Part shown: piece after piece, positions 42,144 to 50,493 of the stretch
How the letters are laid out: every line of letters begins with the position of its first letter
Numbering within the stretch: the first letter of the stretch is position 1
Source: Streptomyces sp. NBC_00425
GTDB taxonomy: Bacteria; Actinomycetota; Actinomycetes; Streptomycetales; Streptomycetaceae
Assembly: GCF_036030735.1 (NCBI RefSeq)
Contig: NZ_CP107928.1
Span: forward strand, 1,116,001-1,180,000
DNA length: 64,000 nucleotides
Direction: 5' to 3'
Made by a program: the position numbers and the translations under genes
The notes under the pieces: generated by a model
What the model was told of the DNA's origin: nothing
Database searches by the model: none
The model's input: the letters and a program-made list of their open reading frames with translations, nothing else

Positions 42144-42187
42144 CGCCCGGCCGAACGCCAGGAAGCAGCCGCGCCCGAGGTGTGCGC

Positions 42188-42625
42188 TCAGTCCGCCAGG
42201 GTCGCCCACACCGCGTTGCCGCCGGTGAGTGTGGACCGGTCCACACCCCAGGACTGGGACAGCTGCTCCACGAGGAGCAGGCCGCGGCCGCCCTCGTCGT
42301 CGGGGCCGGGTTCGCAGCGCGGCAGGCCGCGGCCCGTGCGGTCGTGGTCGTGCACCTCCAGACGCAGGCATCCCTCGGTGACGAGGCCGACCCCGCACAG
42401 GAACCGGGTGCCGAGGGTGTGCCGTACGGCGTTGGTGGCCAGTTCCGAGACGAGCAGGGCGGCGTCCGCGCACACCTCGCCCGGCAACCGCCACGCGGTC
42501 AGCCACATGGTCATGGAGCGGCGGGCGATGGACACGCTGGAGCGGTGCGCGGGAAGTTCGAGCCAGTGCGTCCGGTCCGGGCTCCAGGTGTCTAAGAACT
42601 GGGGGGAGGTCGCGTGGGGGGACAC
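42188..42625 (-). CDS. RsbW/AbaA-type anti-sigma-like ATPase
   Basis: A 145-residue GHKL ATPase. The N box is [19 protein letters not shown] and the G box is [19 protein letters not shown]. Such short proteins are widespread in Streptomyces and usually stand beside a WhiJ-like helix-turn-helix gene and a DUF397 gene, as here. They may phosphorylate an anti-anti-sigma factor or simply bind a regulator. GTG at 42625 follows GGAAGG at good spacing; an in-frame upstream extension has no homology and is rejected. Confidence 0.85.
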   Translation of the reverse strand: MSPHATSPQFLDTWSPDRTHWLELPAHRSSVSIARRSMTMWLTAWRLPGEVCADAALLVSELATNAVRHTLGTRFLCGVGLVTEGCLRLEVHDHDRTGRGLPRCEPGPDDEGGRGLLLVEQLSQSWGVDRSTLTGGNAVWATLAD

Positions 42626-42935
42626 GGTGGTCGCCTTCCGTGGGGGACGGGAGCAGCCAGAGGCCGGGGAAGGTGAGCAAAGGGCCCGGAAGAAGGGGAC
42701 GTTGTGGACGGGCCCTGCGCCGGTGAACTGTCGAGCGAGCCAACTCACGCGGGGATGGCGGAGCTTGACGGGGGAACGCTCGAGTTCGGCGGCGCGCTTC
42801 ACACAAGTAACTATGCTCGCAACGAAGTTCAAGCTGCAACCGACTGCCTGATAATTTCAGCAAGCCGATATCCGTCTGGCCGCTTCAGTATGCCGCTGCC
42901 AGACTCGCGGCGGTGTCTCTCCCCAGGAGGTAGGC
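42626..42935. other. Divergent promoter region, partly AT-rich
   Basis: This 310-base gap separates the RsbW-like ATPase and XRE genes. The stretch around 42800-42890 is clearly more AT-rich than its surroundings (for example CTGATAATTTCAGC near 42848). It probably holds both promoters, though no pair of boxes has good spacing. I see no gene here. Confidence 0.5.
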
Positions 42936-43811
42936 GTGAGCGAAGGCCGTTCGGGCGCGGGCAGCCCCAGTGCGCCCACCGTGCTGCGCATGATCCTCGG
43001 CCGGCGACTGCAGGAGCGGCGCCAGCACGCGGGCGTCTCCCTGGAGGACGCGGCCCGGGCCCTGCGGGTCAAGCCGCTGACCGTACGACGCCTGGAGAAG
43101 GCGGAGGTCGGACTGCGGCCCCTCTACGTGGAGATCCTGCTGGAGACGTACGGGGCCGGCCGGCAGGAGATCGAGGAGTTCGTCGGTCTCGCCGAGCGGG
43201 CCAACGAGCCGGGCTGGTGGCACCCCTACCGCGATGTGCTGCCGAGCTGGTTCAGCGCCTACGTCAGCCTGGAGACCGCGGCCCGTACCCTGCGCGCCTA
43301 CGAGCCCCACTACGTCACCGGGCTGCTGCAGACCGCGCGTTACGCGCGCGCGGTCCTGAGCGGCGGCTTCCCGAACGACCGGGACGACGACCTGCGGCGC
43401 CGCGTCGACCTGCGGCTGCGCCGCCAGAGCCTGCTGGAGAGATCCGACGCGCCCACACTGTGGGTGGTGCTGGAGGAGGCCGTGCTGCACCGGGTGGTGG
43501 GCGACGCCGAGGTGATGCGCGAGCAGATCGACCGGCTGCTCGAGATGTCGGAACAGGAGCACGTCAGCGTCGACGTCGTGCCGTTCGCGGCCGGCGCCCA
43601 CGTCGGCGCGTGCGCCCCGTTCACCTACTTCCGGTTCGAGGAGCCGGAACTGCCCGACATCGTCTACACCGAGATCCTCTCCGGCGCCGTCTATCTGGAC
43701 CAGCGCTCCGATGTCGCCGCCCATCTGGAGGCGCACAACCGCATGTCCCTGCTGACCTCGGACCACGACAGCAGGGCACTCCTGAACCGGATGCGCAAGG
43801 AGTACTCATGA
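42936..43811 (+). CDS. XRE-family helix-turn-helix regulator with DUF5753 (WhiJ/Scr-like)
   Basis: A 291-residue protein. The XRE helix-turn-helix is at residues 20-70 (LQERRQHAGVSLEDAARALR, then VKPLTVRRLEKAEVG). The DUF5753 domain follows, with WWHPYRDVLPSWFSAYVSLE, TGLLQTARYARAVL and APFTYFRFEEPELPDIVYTE. GTG at 42936 follows CAGGAGGTAGGC. Its stop overlaps the DUF397 start (ATGA). XRE-DUF397 pairs of this kind in S. coelicolor (WhiJ/AbaA paralogues) affect development and antibiotic output. Its direct targets are unknown. Confidence 0.9.
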   Translation: MSEGRSGAGSPSAPTVLRMILGRRLQERRQHAGVSLEDAARALRVKPLTVRRLEKAEVGLRPLYVEILLETYGAGRQEIEEFVGLAERANEPGWWHPYRDVLPSWFSAYVSLETAARTLRAYEPHYVTGLLQTARYARAVLSGGFPNDRDDDLRRRVDLRLRRQSLLERSDAPTLWVVLEEAVLHRVVGDAEVMREQIDRLLEMSEQEHVSVDVVPFAAGAHVGACAPFTYFRFEEPELPDIVYTEILSGAVYLDQRSDVAAHLEAHNRMSLLTSDHDSRALLNRMRKEYS

Positions 43812-44080
43812 CCGGCGCCCAGGGCATCGAGGGCCGTGCCCACCACCACGTCTACAACGGGATGCCCGCCGCCGACCTCGGCGAGCACGGCTGGGAGTCC
43901 CCGTGGAGCGGCCCCAACGGCGGCCAGTGCGTGCAGACGAAGCAACTGGCCGACGGACGGGTGGCGATGAGGCAGTCGACCGATCCCGGCGGCCCCGCGC
44001 TGATCTACACCCCCGAGGAGATCGCCGCGTTCGTCGCGGGCGTCAAACGGGGCCTCGCCGACCATCTCACGGCCGGCTGA
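43808..44080 (+). CDS. DUF397 protein, partner of the XRE regulator
   Basis: A 90-residue DUF397 protein. WESPWSGPNGGQCVQTKQLA, VAMRQSTDPGGPALIYTPEE and IAAFVAGVKRGLADHL are the family signature, with a typical Ser-to-Gly variation. It overlaps the XRE gene by four bases, so the two are made together. DUF397 proteins bind or modulate their XRE partner and have been discussed as toxin-antitoxin-like pairs. No catalytic residues are seen. Confidence 0.92.
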   Translation: MTGAQGIEGRAHHHVYNGMPAADLGEHGWESPWSGPNGGQCVQTKQLADGRVAMRQSTDPGGPALIYTPEEIAAFVAGVKRGLADHLTAG

Positions 44081-44164
44081 GACCCGGGCACGGACGGCGC
44101 GAGGCGTCCGCCCACCGGCCTGATCCGCCGGACACCCCCCACACACAGCACCGAAAGGCACAGG

Positions 44165-44971
44165 ATGACCACCTCGAACGCCCCGCGGGACATCGACACC
44201 AGCAGGCCGCACTCCGCCCGGATGTACGACTACTACCTCGGCGGCAAGGACCACTTCGACGTGGACAAGCAGGCCGCGGAGACCGTGGCGTCGGTCTACC
44301 CGGGCATCTTCGTGTGCGCCCGGGAGAACCGCGCGTTCATGCACCGGGCGACCAGGGTCCTCGCGCGCGAGCACGGCATCCGCCAGTGGCTGGACATCGG
44401 CACCGGCATTCCCACCGAACCCAACCTGCACCAGGTCGCCCAGTCGGTGGTCCCCGACGCACGCGTCGTCTACGCCGACAACGACCCGCTCGTCCTGAAG
44501 TACGCGGAGCGGCTGATGCGCAGCACGCCCCAGGGCCGTACGGCCTATGTCCACGGTGACGTGAACGACCCCGGCGCGCTGCTCGCCGCGCCCGCCCTGG
44601 CCGATGTGCTCGACCTGGACCGGCCGGTGGCCCTGTCCCTCAACGCGCTCATGCACTTCGTCACCGACGCGCAGGACCCGTACGGCATCGTGGGCCGGCT
44701 GCTGGACGCCCTGCCGTCGGGCAGCGCGCTGGCCCTCAGCCACTGCACGCCCGACTTCGATCCGGTCACCTGGCAGAAGGTCACCGACATCTACACGGGG
44801 GCGGGCACGCCGGTGCGGTTCCGCTCACAGCAGGACGTCACCCGCTTCTTCGACGGGCTCGACCTCCTCGACCCCGGGGTCACGGTCGGCCACCGCTGGC
44901 GTCCGGACGGCGCCGTCGAGGCCACGGACGCCACCGTCAGTCTCTGGACGGGCGTCGGCATCAAGCCCTGA
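44165..44971 (+). CDS. DUF574 SAM-dependent methyltransferase (first copy)
   Basis: A 268-residue protein of the DUF574 family. HSARMYDYYLGGKDHFDVDK is the family N-terminal motif. The SAM-binding glycine loop is QWLDIGTGIPTEPNLHQVAQ, and VVYADNDPLVLKYAERL ends with the acidic SAM contact. The substrate is unknown for the whole family. ATG at 44165 follows GAAAGG. It lies just after the XRE-DUF397 pair. A paralogue lies at 46868, past two kinase-like genes. Confidence 0.88.
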   Translation: MTTSNAPRDIDTSRPHSARMYDYYLGGKDHFDVDKQAAETVASVYPGIFVCARENRAFMHRATRVLAREHGIRQWLDIGTGIPTEPNLHQVAQSVVPDARVVYADNDPLVLKYAERLMRSTPQGRTAYVHGDVNDPGALLAAPALADVLDLDRPVALSLNALMHFVTDAQDPYGIVGRLLDALPSGSALALSHCTPDFDPVTWQKVTDIYTGAGTPVRFRSQQDVTRFFDGLDLLDPGVTVGHRWRPDGAVEATDATVSLWTGVGIKP

Positions 44972-45025
44972 CCGGCCCCCACCCCCACCACCACCGGCAC
45001 ACCGACAGCTCGACAGGAGTTACAG

Positions 45026-46060
45026 ATGCACGACACGGGCGGCCTGGGTGACGTCGTCGCGGACGCCTACACGCTGGGCGACGGCGACTGGGCCATGGAA
45101 CCCGTCGCCCGTGGCGCGCTCGGTCAGATCTGGAAGCTGACGCGGAAGGACGCGCCGAACGGCCCGGCGGGCGGGCCGGCGTGGGCGGTGAAGGAGTTGC
45201 TCTTCGACGGTGACGAGGAGCAGGTTCTGCGGGAGTCCGCGCTGCGCGGCGCCGCGGAGCGGCTGGGCATCGCCTCTCCGCGGCTCTTCGCCGACCGTGC
45301 GGGCGCCTGCCTCACACGGCTCGGCGGCTCACCCGACGGGCCCTGGGTGAAGCTGTACGAGTGGGTCGACGGAGTCCCGGCGGACGCGTCCGATCCGGAG
45401 ATCCTCAGCTGGTGCGGGCGGACGCTCGCCGCCCTGCACCGGGCCGGGGCGGAGCCGGCCGGGACGCCCGACCCCTGGTACGAGCGGTGCCCTTCGCCCG
45501 CCGAGTGGGCGCAGCTCCACTCACGGGTGCGGCGGGCCGGCGTGCCGTGGTCGGACGCCCTGGGCCGGTTCGTCGCCTCGGCGGCCGGGGAGCTCGCCCG
45601 CCACGTCTCGGCGTCCGTCACCGAGGGCGTCCCGGCCGACGGTGAGGAGGTGGTGGTGTCGCACCTCGATGTGAAGCCCCAGAACGTGCTGGTGGGGCCC
45701 CGCGGGCCGGTTCTCCTCGACTGGGACAACGCCGGGCCGACGTCGGCGGGGCGCGAACTCGCGCAGGCCGCGTTCGTCTGGTCCGGCGGGAACGACTTCC
45801 ACGCCGGGTCCGCCCGGCGGCTGGTGCGCGCGTACCGGGAAGCCGGGGGCCGCCCCGTGCTCAGGGGCCTCGGCTCGTTCTCGATGCTGTTCGCCACGGC
45901 CCTGAACTACGTCCGCGTGCAGGCCGAGTGCGCGATCGACCCGACGGTGACGCCGGCGCAACGGGAGTTCGCGAGCGGTCAGGTCGTCGCCTCGCTGCGG
46001 GATCTGCCGGATCCGGCCGCCGTCGCACGGCTGGCGGAGTGTCTGGAGTCCGCGTGGTGA
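45026..46060 (+). CDS. Aminoglycoside-phosphotransferase-fold kinase
   Basis: A 344-residue protein of the APH/choline-kinase fold. The catalytic loop is SHLDVKPQNVLV (Asp and Asn in the Brenner motif) and the metal loop is LLDWDNAGP. AWAVKELLF holds the probable ATP-binding Lys. It could phosphorylate a small alcohol, sugar or antibiotic. ATG at 45026 follows CAGGAGTTACAG. It is 54 bases downstream of the DUF574 gene and likely co-transcribed. No resistance role should be assumed. Confidence 0.82.
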   Translation: MHDTGGLGDVVADAYTLGDGDWAMEPVARGALGQIWKLTRKDAPNGPAGGPAWAVKELLFDGDEEQVLRESALRGAAERLGIASPRLFADRAGACLTRLGGSPDGPWVKLYEWVDGVPADASDPEILSWCGRTLAALHRAGAEPAGTPDPWYERCPSPAEWAQLHSRVRRAGVPWSDALGRFVASAAGELARHVSASVTEGVPADGEEVVVSHLDVKPQNVLVGPRGPVLLDWDNAGPTSAGRELAQAAFVWSGGNDFHAGSARRLVRAYREAGGRPVLRGLGSFSMLFATALNYVRVQAECAIDPTVTPAQREFASGQVVASLRDLPDPAAVARLAECLESAW

Positions 46061-46094
46061 CGGCAGTCGCCCGGCAGGAGGCGGGGGACGCCGG

Positions 46095-46640
46095 TCAGCG
46101 GTCCGTCGGCGGCAGACGGTCCAGGCCCGTGTCGCGCAGAATGCGCTCGACGGTGTCGTCGAGGGCGCTGTCCGCGCCGATGACGGTCTCGGCCCCGCCC
46201 GGCAGCAGATCCAGGGGGCGGTACCAGTCGCGCAGGTCCGCCTCGCCCACCTCGTGCGCGATCGGCTTGGTGGCGTGGCGCCGGAGGGTCTCGGCGAACG
46301 GCACGTCGAGGTAGTAGGCGTGGGTGGGGCCGCGGTGGTCGGCGCGCAGCCGGGCGAGCATGACGCCGTAGTGGTCGGCGTACATGAGGCCCTCGAGGAC
46401 GACGTGGTAGCCGGCGTCCAGGGCGTAGCGGGCGACGGCGTCGATCAGTCCGATGTTCGCGGCCCCGGGCCGGTCGCGCTCGCGCAGCACGACCCGGCGG
46501 AGGTTGTCCTGGCCCACCAGGGCGAGACCGCGGCCGAACCGGTCGCGCAGGGCCGCCGCGATCGAGGACTTGCCCGAGGCGCTGTTGCCGCGCAGCACGA
46601 CCAGCCGGGTGTCACGGGTGCCTGCCTTCACGGCGGCCAC
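46095..46640 (-). CDS. P-loop kinase (zeta-toxin/gluconate-kinase-like fold)
   Basis: A 181-residue P-loop protein: RLVVLRGNSASGKSSIAAAL near the N terminus is Walker A. QDNLRRVVLRERDRPGAANI and YHVVLEGLMYADHYG match the substrate and Walker B regions of small-molecule kinases related to zeta toxins and chloramphenicol phosphotransferase. No antitoxin is adjacent. GTG at 46640 is tentative; a second GTG at 46631 is equally close to the conserved part, and neither has a good ribosome-binding site. It converges with the APH-like kinase gene. The substrate is unknown. Confidence 0.75.
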   Translation of the reverse strand: MAAVKAGTRDTRLVVLRGNSASGKSSIAAALRDRFGRGLALVGQDNLRRVVLRERDRPGAANIGLIDAVARYALDAGYHVVLEGLMYADHYGVMLARLRADHRGPTHAYYLDVPFAETLRRHATKPIAHEVGEADLRDWYRPLDLLPGGAETVIGADSALDDTVERILRDTGLDRLPPTDR

Positions 46641-46867
46641 GGTACCGGTCCCGAGCCCCGGCGGTCGGGGCGCCGGCGCGGCCGTGGGCCCGGTCGTGGG
46701 GCCGCGCGTCGACAACGTCCGGGAGCACCGATACGCCACACCGGGCATTTGCGCCGATAGGTCGCTGAAGCCGAACGAAAATGTTAACTGGTGTCCGTAA
46801 CATGGCCGTTGGGACGTAAGTTGTGGCTCGACCTGCTCACGCCACGGCTGAAAGACGGACGCCCCTC

Positions 46868-47683
46868 ATGACCGACCATGTCACCACGCCAGGACCTGCG
46901 GCCCCTCAGAAGATCGACACGACGGTGCCGCACTCGGCCCGCATCTGGAACTACTGGCTGGGCGGGAAGGACAACTACCCCGTCGACGAGCAGGCCGGCG
47001 ACGCGTACACCGCCGTCTTCCCCGGCATCGTCACCATCGCCCGCAGCAGCCGGGCCTTCCTGCGCCGCAACATCACCTTCCTCGTCGCCGAGGCCGGCAT
47101 TCGCCAGTTCCTCGACGTGGGGACCGGCCTGCCGACCGCCGAGAACACCCACGAGGTCGCCCAGGGCCTGGCTCCCGAGACGCGGATCGTCTACGTCGAC
47201 AACGACCCGCTGGTCCTCGCGCACGCCCGCGCCCTGCTCACCTCCACCCCGCAGGGCGCGACCGCGTACGTCGACGCCAACGTGCTGGACCCCGAGCGCA
47301 TCCTGGCGGCGGCCGCCGAGACGCTGGACTTCACCCGCCCCACGGCGCTCATCCTCAGCAACATCCTGGGCCATGTCGCCGACTACGACGAGGCCCGCTC
47401 CGTCGTCACCCGGCTGATGGCCGCCCTGCCCTCCGGGAGCTACCTGTCCGTCAACGACGGTTCGCGGGGCGTGGACCCGGTCTTCGAGCAGGCCCAGGAC
47501 GCTTACAACGAGAGCGGCGCGGTCCCGTACAACCTGCGCACGGTCGACGAGATCACGGCGTACTTCGAGGGCCTCGAGCTGCTGGAGCCCGGAGTCGTCT
47601 CGGTTCCGCTGTGGCGTCCGGAGTCCGCCTCCCCGGCCCCGGCCGTGATCGGCGAGCACGGCGGCCTCGCCCGCAAGCCCTAG
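46868..47683 (+). CDS. DUF574 SAM-dependent methyltransferase (second copy)
   Basis: A 271-residue paralogue of the protein at 44165, with HSARIWNYWLGGKDNYPVDE, FLDVGTGLPTAENTHEVAQG and IVYVDNDPLVLAHARALL. Divergence is moderate, so this is an old duplication rather than a recent tandem copy. ATG at 46868 is chosen because the conserved part follows; a GTG at 46823 is possible. A strong terminator follows its stop. The substrate is unknown. Confidence 0.88.
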   Translation: MTDHVTTPGPAAPQKIDTTVPHSARIWNYWLGGKDNYPVDEQAGDAYTAVFPGIVTIARSSRAFLRRNITFLVAEAGIRQFLDVGTGLPTAENTHEVAQGLAPETRIVYVDNDPLVLAHARALLTSTPQGATAYVDANVLDPERILAAAAETLDFTRPTALILSNILGHVADYDEARSVVTRLMAALPSGSYLSVNDGSRGVDPVFEQAQDAYNESGAVPYNLRTVDEITAYFEGLELLEPGVVSVPLWRPESASPAPAVIGEHGGLARKP

Positions 47684-47690
47684 CGGACGG

Positions 47691-47728
47691 CCGGACCGCC
47701 GGGCGGGCCGGACCGCCCGGCGGTCCGG
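47691..47728 (+). terminator. Perfect 16-bp stem-loop after the second DUF574 gene
   Basis: Stem 47691-47706 pairs perfectly with 47713-47728 around a six-base loop, starting eight bases after the stop codon. Confidence 0.85.
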
Positions 47729-47836
47729 GCGAACGGACCTCGCCTCCGCCGCGACAGCCCGTCAGGGGCATCGCGGCGGGGGCGTCGCGCCGTCACCCCC
47801 GCCGGAGCGCGTCGCGGACGTGCTCCCCGAGGCCGC

Positions 47837-49291
47837 TCACAACAGTCGTCGGATGTCGCCGCGGACCCGGTAGAAGCCGCCGGCCGCCGAGTGCAGGGCG
47901 TCCACCACGTACCGCGCCCCGGGCTCGCGTATCTCACGCGGGAACTGCACGTTCCACGACGTGTCGTAGCCCTCGGAGACCACGTGCACCCGGACGCGGC
48001 CGCCCTCCCGGACGCACTCGACGACGACGGCGCCGGCGGGCGCCTGGGCGACCGTCGCCACCGCGCTCACGGCGGTGGCCGGCGCATAGGTCGGCAGGAC
48101 CGCCGCGAGCTTCACGTCCCGGGCCACCGGCACGGTGCCCTGCTGCGCCGCGGAGACGGCCGTCTCGCTCGCGTCCACGCAGACCAGCGAGCCGTCCGTG
48201 GTCACCAGGTACAGCCGTTCGTCGTGGTACTGCATCGACAGGGCCGAGCCGCCGCCGGTGCCGAGCTTCCACAGGCGCGTGCCGTCCCGGTCGAAGCAGT
48301 AGACGGACGACGACGCGTCACCCGCGAACACGAACCGGCCGCCCGGCGAGGTGGCGCACGAGTACACCGCGCTGTCACAGCCGTACGTGGCCTCGATCGC
48401 GCCGGTCGCCTTCGACAGCCGCTGGACCACGCGGTGGGCGGTGCCCGCGTACACGGCGTCGTCCTCCTGCCAGCCGAAGAGGACGCCGCCGCGGGTGGGC
48501 GTGTGCCAGAGCTCGCCGCCGCCGTCGGGCGCGTAGGCGGTGACGCCCCGGTGGTGGCCGTGGTAGACGCCGCGGTCGTCGGCGCGGACCATCCAGGCGT
48601 GCTCGCCCTGGCTGCGGCGGGCCCACTGGTGCTCGTCCTCGTGGTCGATGACGGTGAGCCGACCGCCCCGGTCCGAGACGTTCAGCACGCCCTCGTGGAT
48701 GTCCAGCCAGAAGATGTCGACGTCGGCCGTGATGTCGTAGGCCGCGAACGGCAGCTTGGACGACAGGTCGTACACCTTGCCGTCGTCGCAGCCGGCGTAG
48801 ATCCAGAAGTCGTCGGCGACCAGGCACTTCACGCCGTCCGGCAGGTTGAAGCGGGCGAGGACGCCGCCTTCGTGGTCCAGGGTGTAGACGTCGCCCGCCT
48901 GGTTGCCGACCCAGCAGTGGTCGTCGTCGACATGGATGCCGAAGGCGGAGGAGCCGGTGCGGAACCGCCACAGCACCGGGGCCACCGCGCGCGCCGTGGA
49001 CGGCGCCGACGCGACCTGACGGCGCGTGACCGCACGGGGGGCGCGCTGCCCGGCGACGGCCGGGGCATAGCCCTTGCGGACCTTCTCCCCGACCTTCTTC
49101 GCGGCGGCGGCGCGCGCCTTCTCGGCGGTGGGGAACGCGGTCGTCTGCACCTGGCCCGTGGCGCCGATCCGCCCGTAGCGCACCGTCACCACCGTGCCGT
49201 CGACGGTGACTTCGTAGAACTTGTGCGCGCTCCCGTCGTCCTGCGACAACTCCAGATACGTCGTGGACAGCGTGCTGGACCCGGCAGACAT
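47837..49291 (-). CDS. WGR domain - beta-propeller protein
   Basis: A 484-residue protein. The N-terminal WGR domain (about 8-75; AHKFYEVTVDGTVVTVRYGR, then IGATGQVQTTAFPTAEKARA) is followed by a PQQ/WD-like propeller (about 105-400; VGNQAGDVYTLDHEGG, YAGCDDGKVYDLSSKLPF, FAGDASSSVYCFDRDGT) and a C-terminal domain. WGR domains bind nucleic acid in PARP proteins and occur in bacterial MolR-like regulators. No enzyme motif is seen. ATG at 49291 follows GGGGAGGGG. The role is unknown; it may be a scaffold or DNA-linked sensor. The neighbours give little help. Confidence 0.8.
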   Translation of the reverse strand: MSAGSSTLSTTYLELSQDDGSAHKFYEVTVDGTVVTVRYGRIGATGQVQTTAFPTAEKARAAAAKKVGEKVRKGYAPAVAGQRAPRAVTRRQVASAPSTARAVAPVLWRFRTGSSAFGIHVDDDHCWVGNQAGDVYTLDHEGGVLARFNLPDGVKCLVADDFWIYAGCDDGKVYDLSSKLPFAAYDITADVDIFWLDIHEGVLNVSDRGGRLTVIDHEDEHQWARRSQGEHAWMVRADDRGVYHGHHRGVTAYAPDGGGELWHTPTRGGVLFGWQEDDAVYAGTAHRVVQRLSKATGAIEATYGCDSAVYSCATSPGGRFVFAGDASSSVYCFDRDGTRLWKLGTGGGSALSMQYHDERLYLVTTDGSLVCVDASETAVSAAQQGTVPVARDVKLAAVLPTYAPATAVSAVATVAQAPAGAVVVECVREGGRVRVHVVSEGYDTSWNVQFPREIREPGARYVVDALHSAAGGFYRVRGDIRRLL

Positions 49292-49418
49292 GACACACCC
49301 CTCCCCAGGCGGGCCCGCGGCCGTTCCGGCGAGTCCCACTGATCGAACCGTAGGCGCAGGCACTGACATCGGGGTGCCGCGCAGGCTCCGGTGGCGGCCC
49401 GGGCGCCGGGCGGCGCCG

Positions 49419-50414
49419 TCAGTCCTCGGCGTCCTTCCCCGGACGGCCGGGCGGGGCCTCGCCCGCGGTGAGGTGTTCCAGGACCTCGACCAGTTCCTGA
49501 CAGGCACGTTCCACGGAGCGGCGGGTGTTGCGCTGCTCCGTGATCACCGCGGACAGGAGCAGGGCGGTCAGGGCCATCGTCCCGTTGAAGGCCTGGAGTT
49601 TGATCATCACCTCGATCCGGGACAGACCCTCGAAGGGCCCGACGGCGTCCGTCGCGGCGACCGTGGCGAGGACCGAGGTGAACAGGGCGCACAGCATGCT
49701 GCCGGCGAGCTGGAAGCGCAGTGCCGCCCAGATCAGCAGCGGGTAGACCAGGAACAGGAGGCTGACGGGACTCCGCGTGGCCAGCGGGACCAGGACGCAG
49801 GCGCTCAGGGCCAGTCCCGTGGCCTCCTTCCAGCGCGACAGGTCCAGGGGCAGGCGCATCGCGAACAGCATCAGCAGCACGGGGGTGACGAGCAGCACGC
49901 CCATCGCGTCGCCGACCCACCAGGCGAGCCAGACCGGCCAGAAGCTGTGCGCGCCGAGGCGGTCGGTGAGCAGCAGCAGACCGACGCCCACGGTCGCGCT
50001 CACCAGCATCGCCGTGAGCGCCCCCAGGAACACCAGTGCGAGGCCGTCGCGCAGTCGGGCCAGGTCGTTGCGGAAGCCCACCCTGCGCAGCATGAGGTAC
50101 GCGCACACCGGGGCGGCGGTGTTGCCCAGCAGATTGCCGATCACCACGGGACGCAGCGAGGTCAGGGACATGATGACGAGCAGGGCCCCGAGGGCGATGC
50201 CCGGCGCGCAGCGCAGCCCGAAGAGCAGCAGGCAGGCCACCGCGACGCCGGTGGGCGGCCAGATGGGGGTGAAGACCGCGCCCTCGACGACGAGCTCCCG
50301 CATGAGGCCCAGGCGCCCCGCCGCGTAGTAGCAGAGGGCGACGGCCAGCGTCAGCACGACGAAGCCGGCCGCCCGGCGCAGATCCTCGGTACCCACCACG
50401 CTGCCATCAGACAC
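49419..50414 (-). CDS. MASE1-domain integral membrane sensor protein
   Basis: A 331-residue protein with about eight membrane helices in residues 12-290; FTPIWPPTGVAVACLLLFGL and GNLLGNTAAPVCAYLMLRRV are hallmarks of MASE1 sensor domains. A short C-terminal coiled segment (AVITEQRNTRRSVERACQEL) replaces the output domain that usually follows MASE1. It lies 79 bases downstream of a soluble SpoIIE phosphatase on the same strand. The two may form a split version of the MASE1-SpoIIE fusions known elsewhere. GTG at 50414 lacks a clear ribosome-binding site. Confidence 0.85.
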   Translation of the reverse strand: MSDGSVVGTEDLRRAAGFVVLTLAVALCYYAAGRLGLMRELVVEGAVFTPIWPPTGVAVACLLLFGLRCAPGIALGALLVIMSLTSLRPVVIGNLLGNTAAPVCAYLMLRRVGFRNDLARLRDGLALVFLGALTAMLVSATVGVGLLLLTDRLGAHSFWPVWLAWWVGDAMGVLLVTPVLLMLFAMRLPLDLSRWKEATGLALSACVLVPLATRSPVSLLFLVYPLLIWAALRFQLAGSMLCALFTSVLATVAATDAVGPFEGLSRIEVMIKLQAFNGTMALTALLLSAVITEQRNTRRSVERACQELVEVLEHLTAGEAPPGRPGKDAED

Positions 50415-50493
50415 CGGCTGCGCGTCCTCGGCGAGGCGGGAGACCCCCGTGTCCGGCCTACGGCTGAAGCTCGGCGCTGCCCGCGACCGCTCC

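Noticed and set aside
40548..42863. N-terminal extension of the DNA ligase frame to 1490 codons
   Set aside because: The extra sequence is antisense to the GAF-SpoIIE gene and has no ligase-like features; LigA starts at 40547.
45026..46060. APH-fold gene considered as an aminoglycoside resistance gene
   Set aside because: The motifs fit the broad kinase fold, but nothing ties it to aminoglycosides and the context is regulatory.
46095..46640. P-loop kinase considered as the toxin of a zeta/epsilon system
   Set aside because: No small antitoxin gene is adjacent and the convergent neighbour is a phosphotransferase; only the fold is supported.
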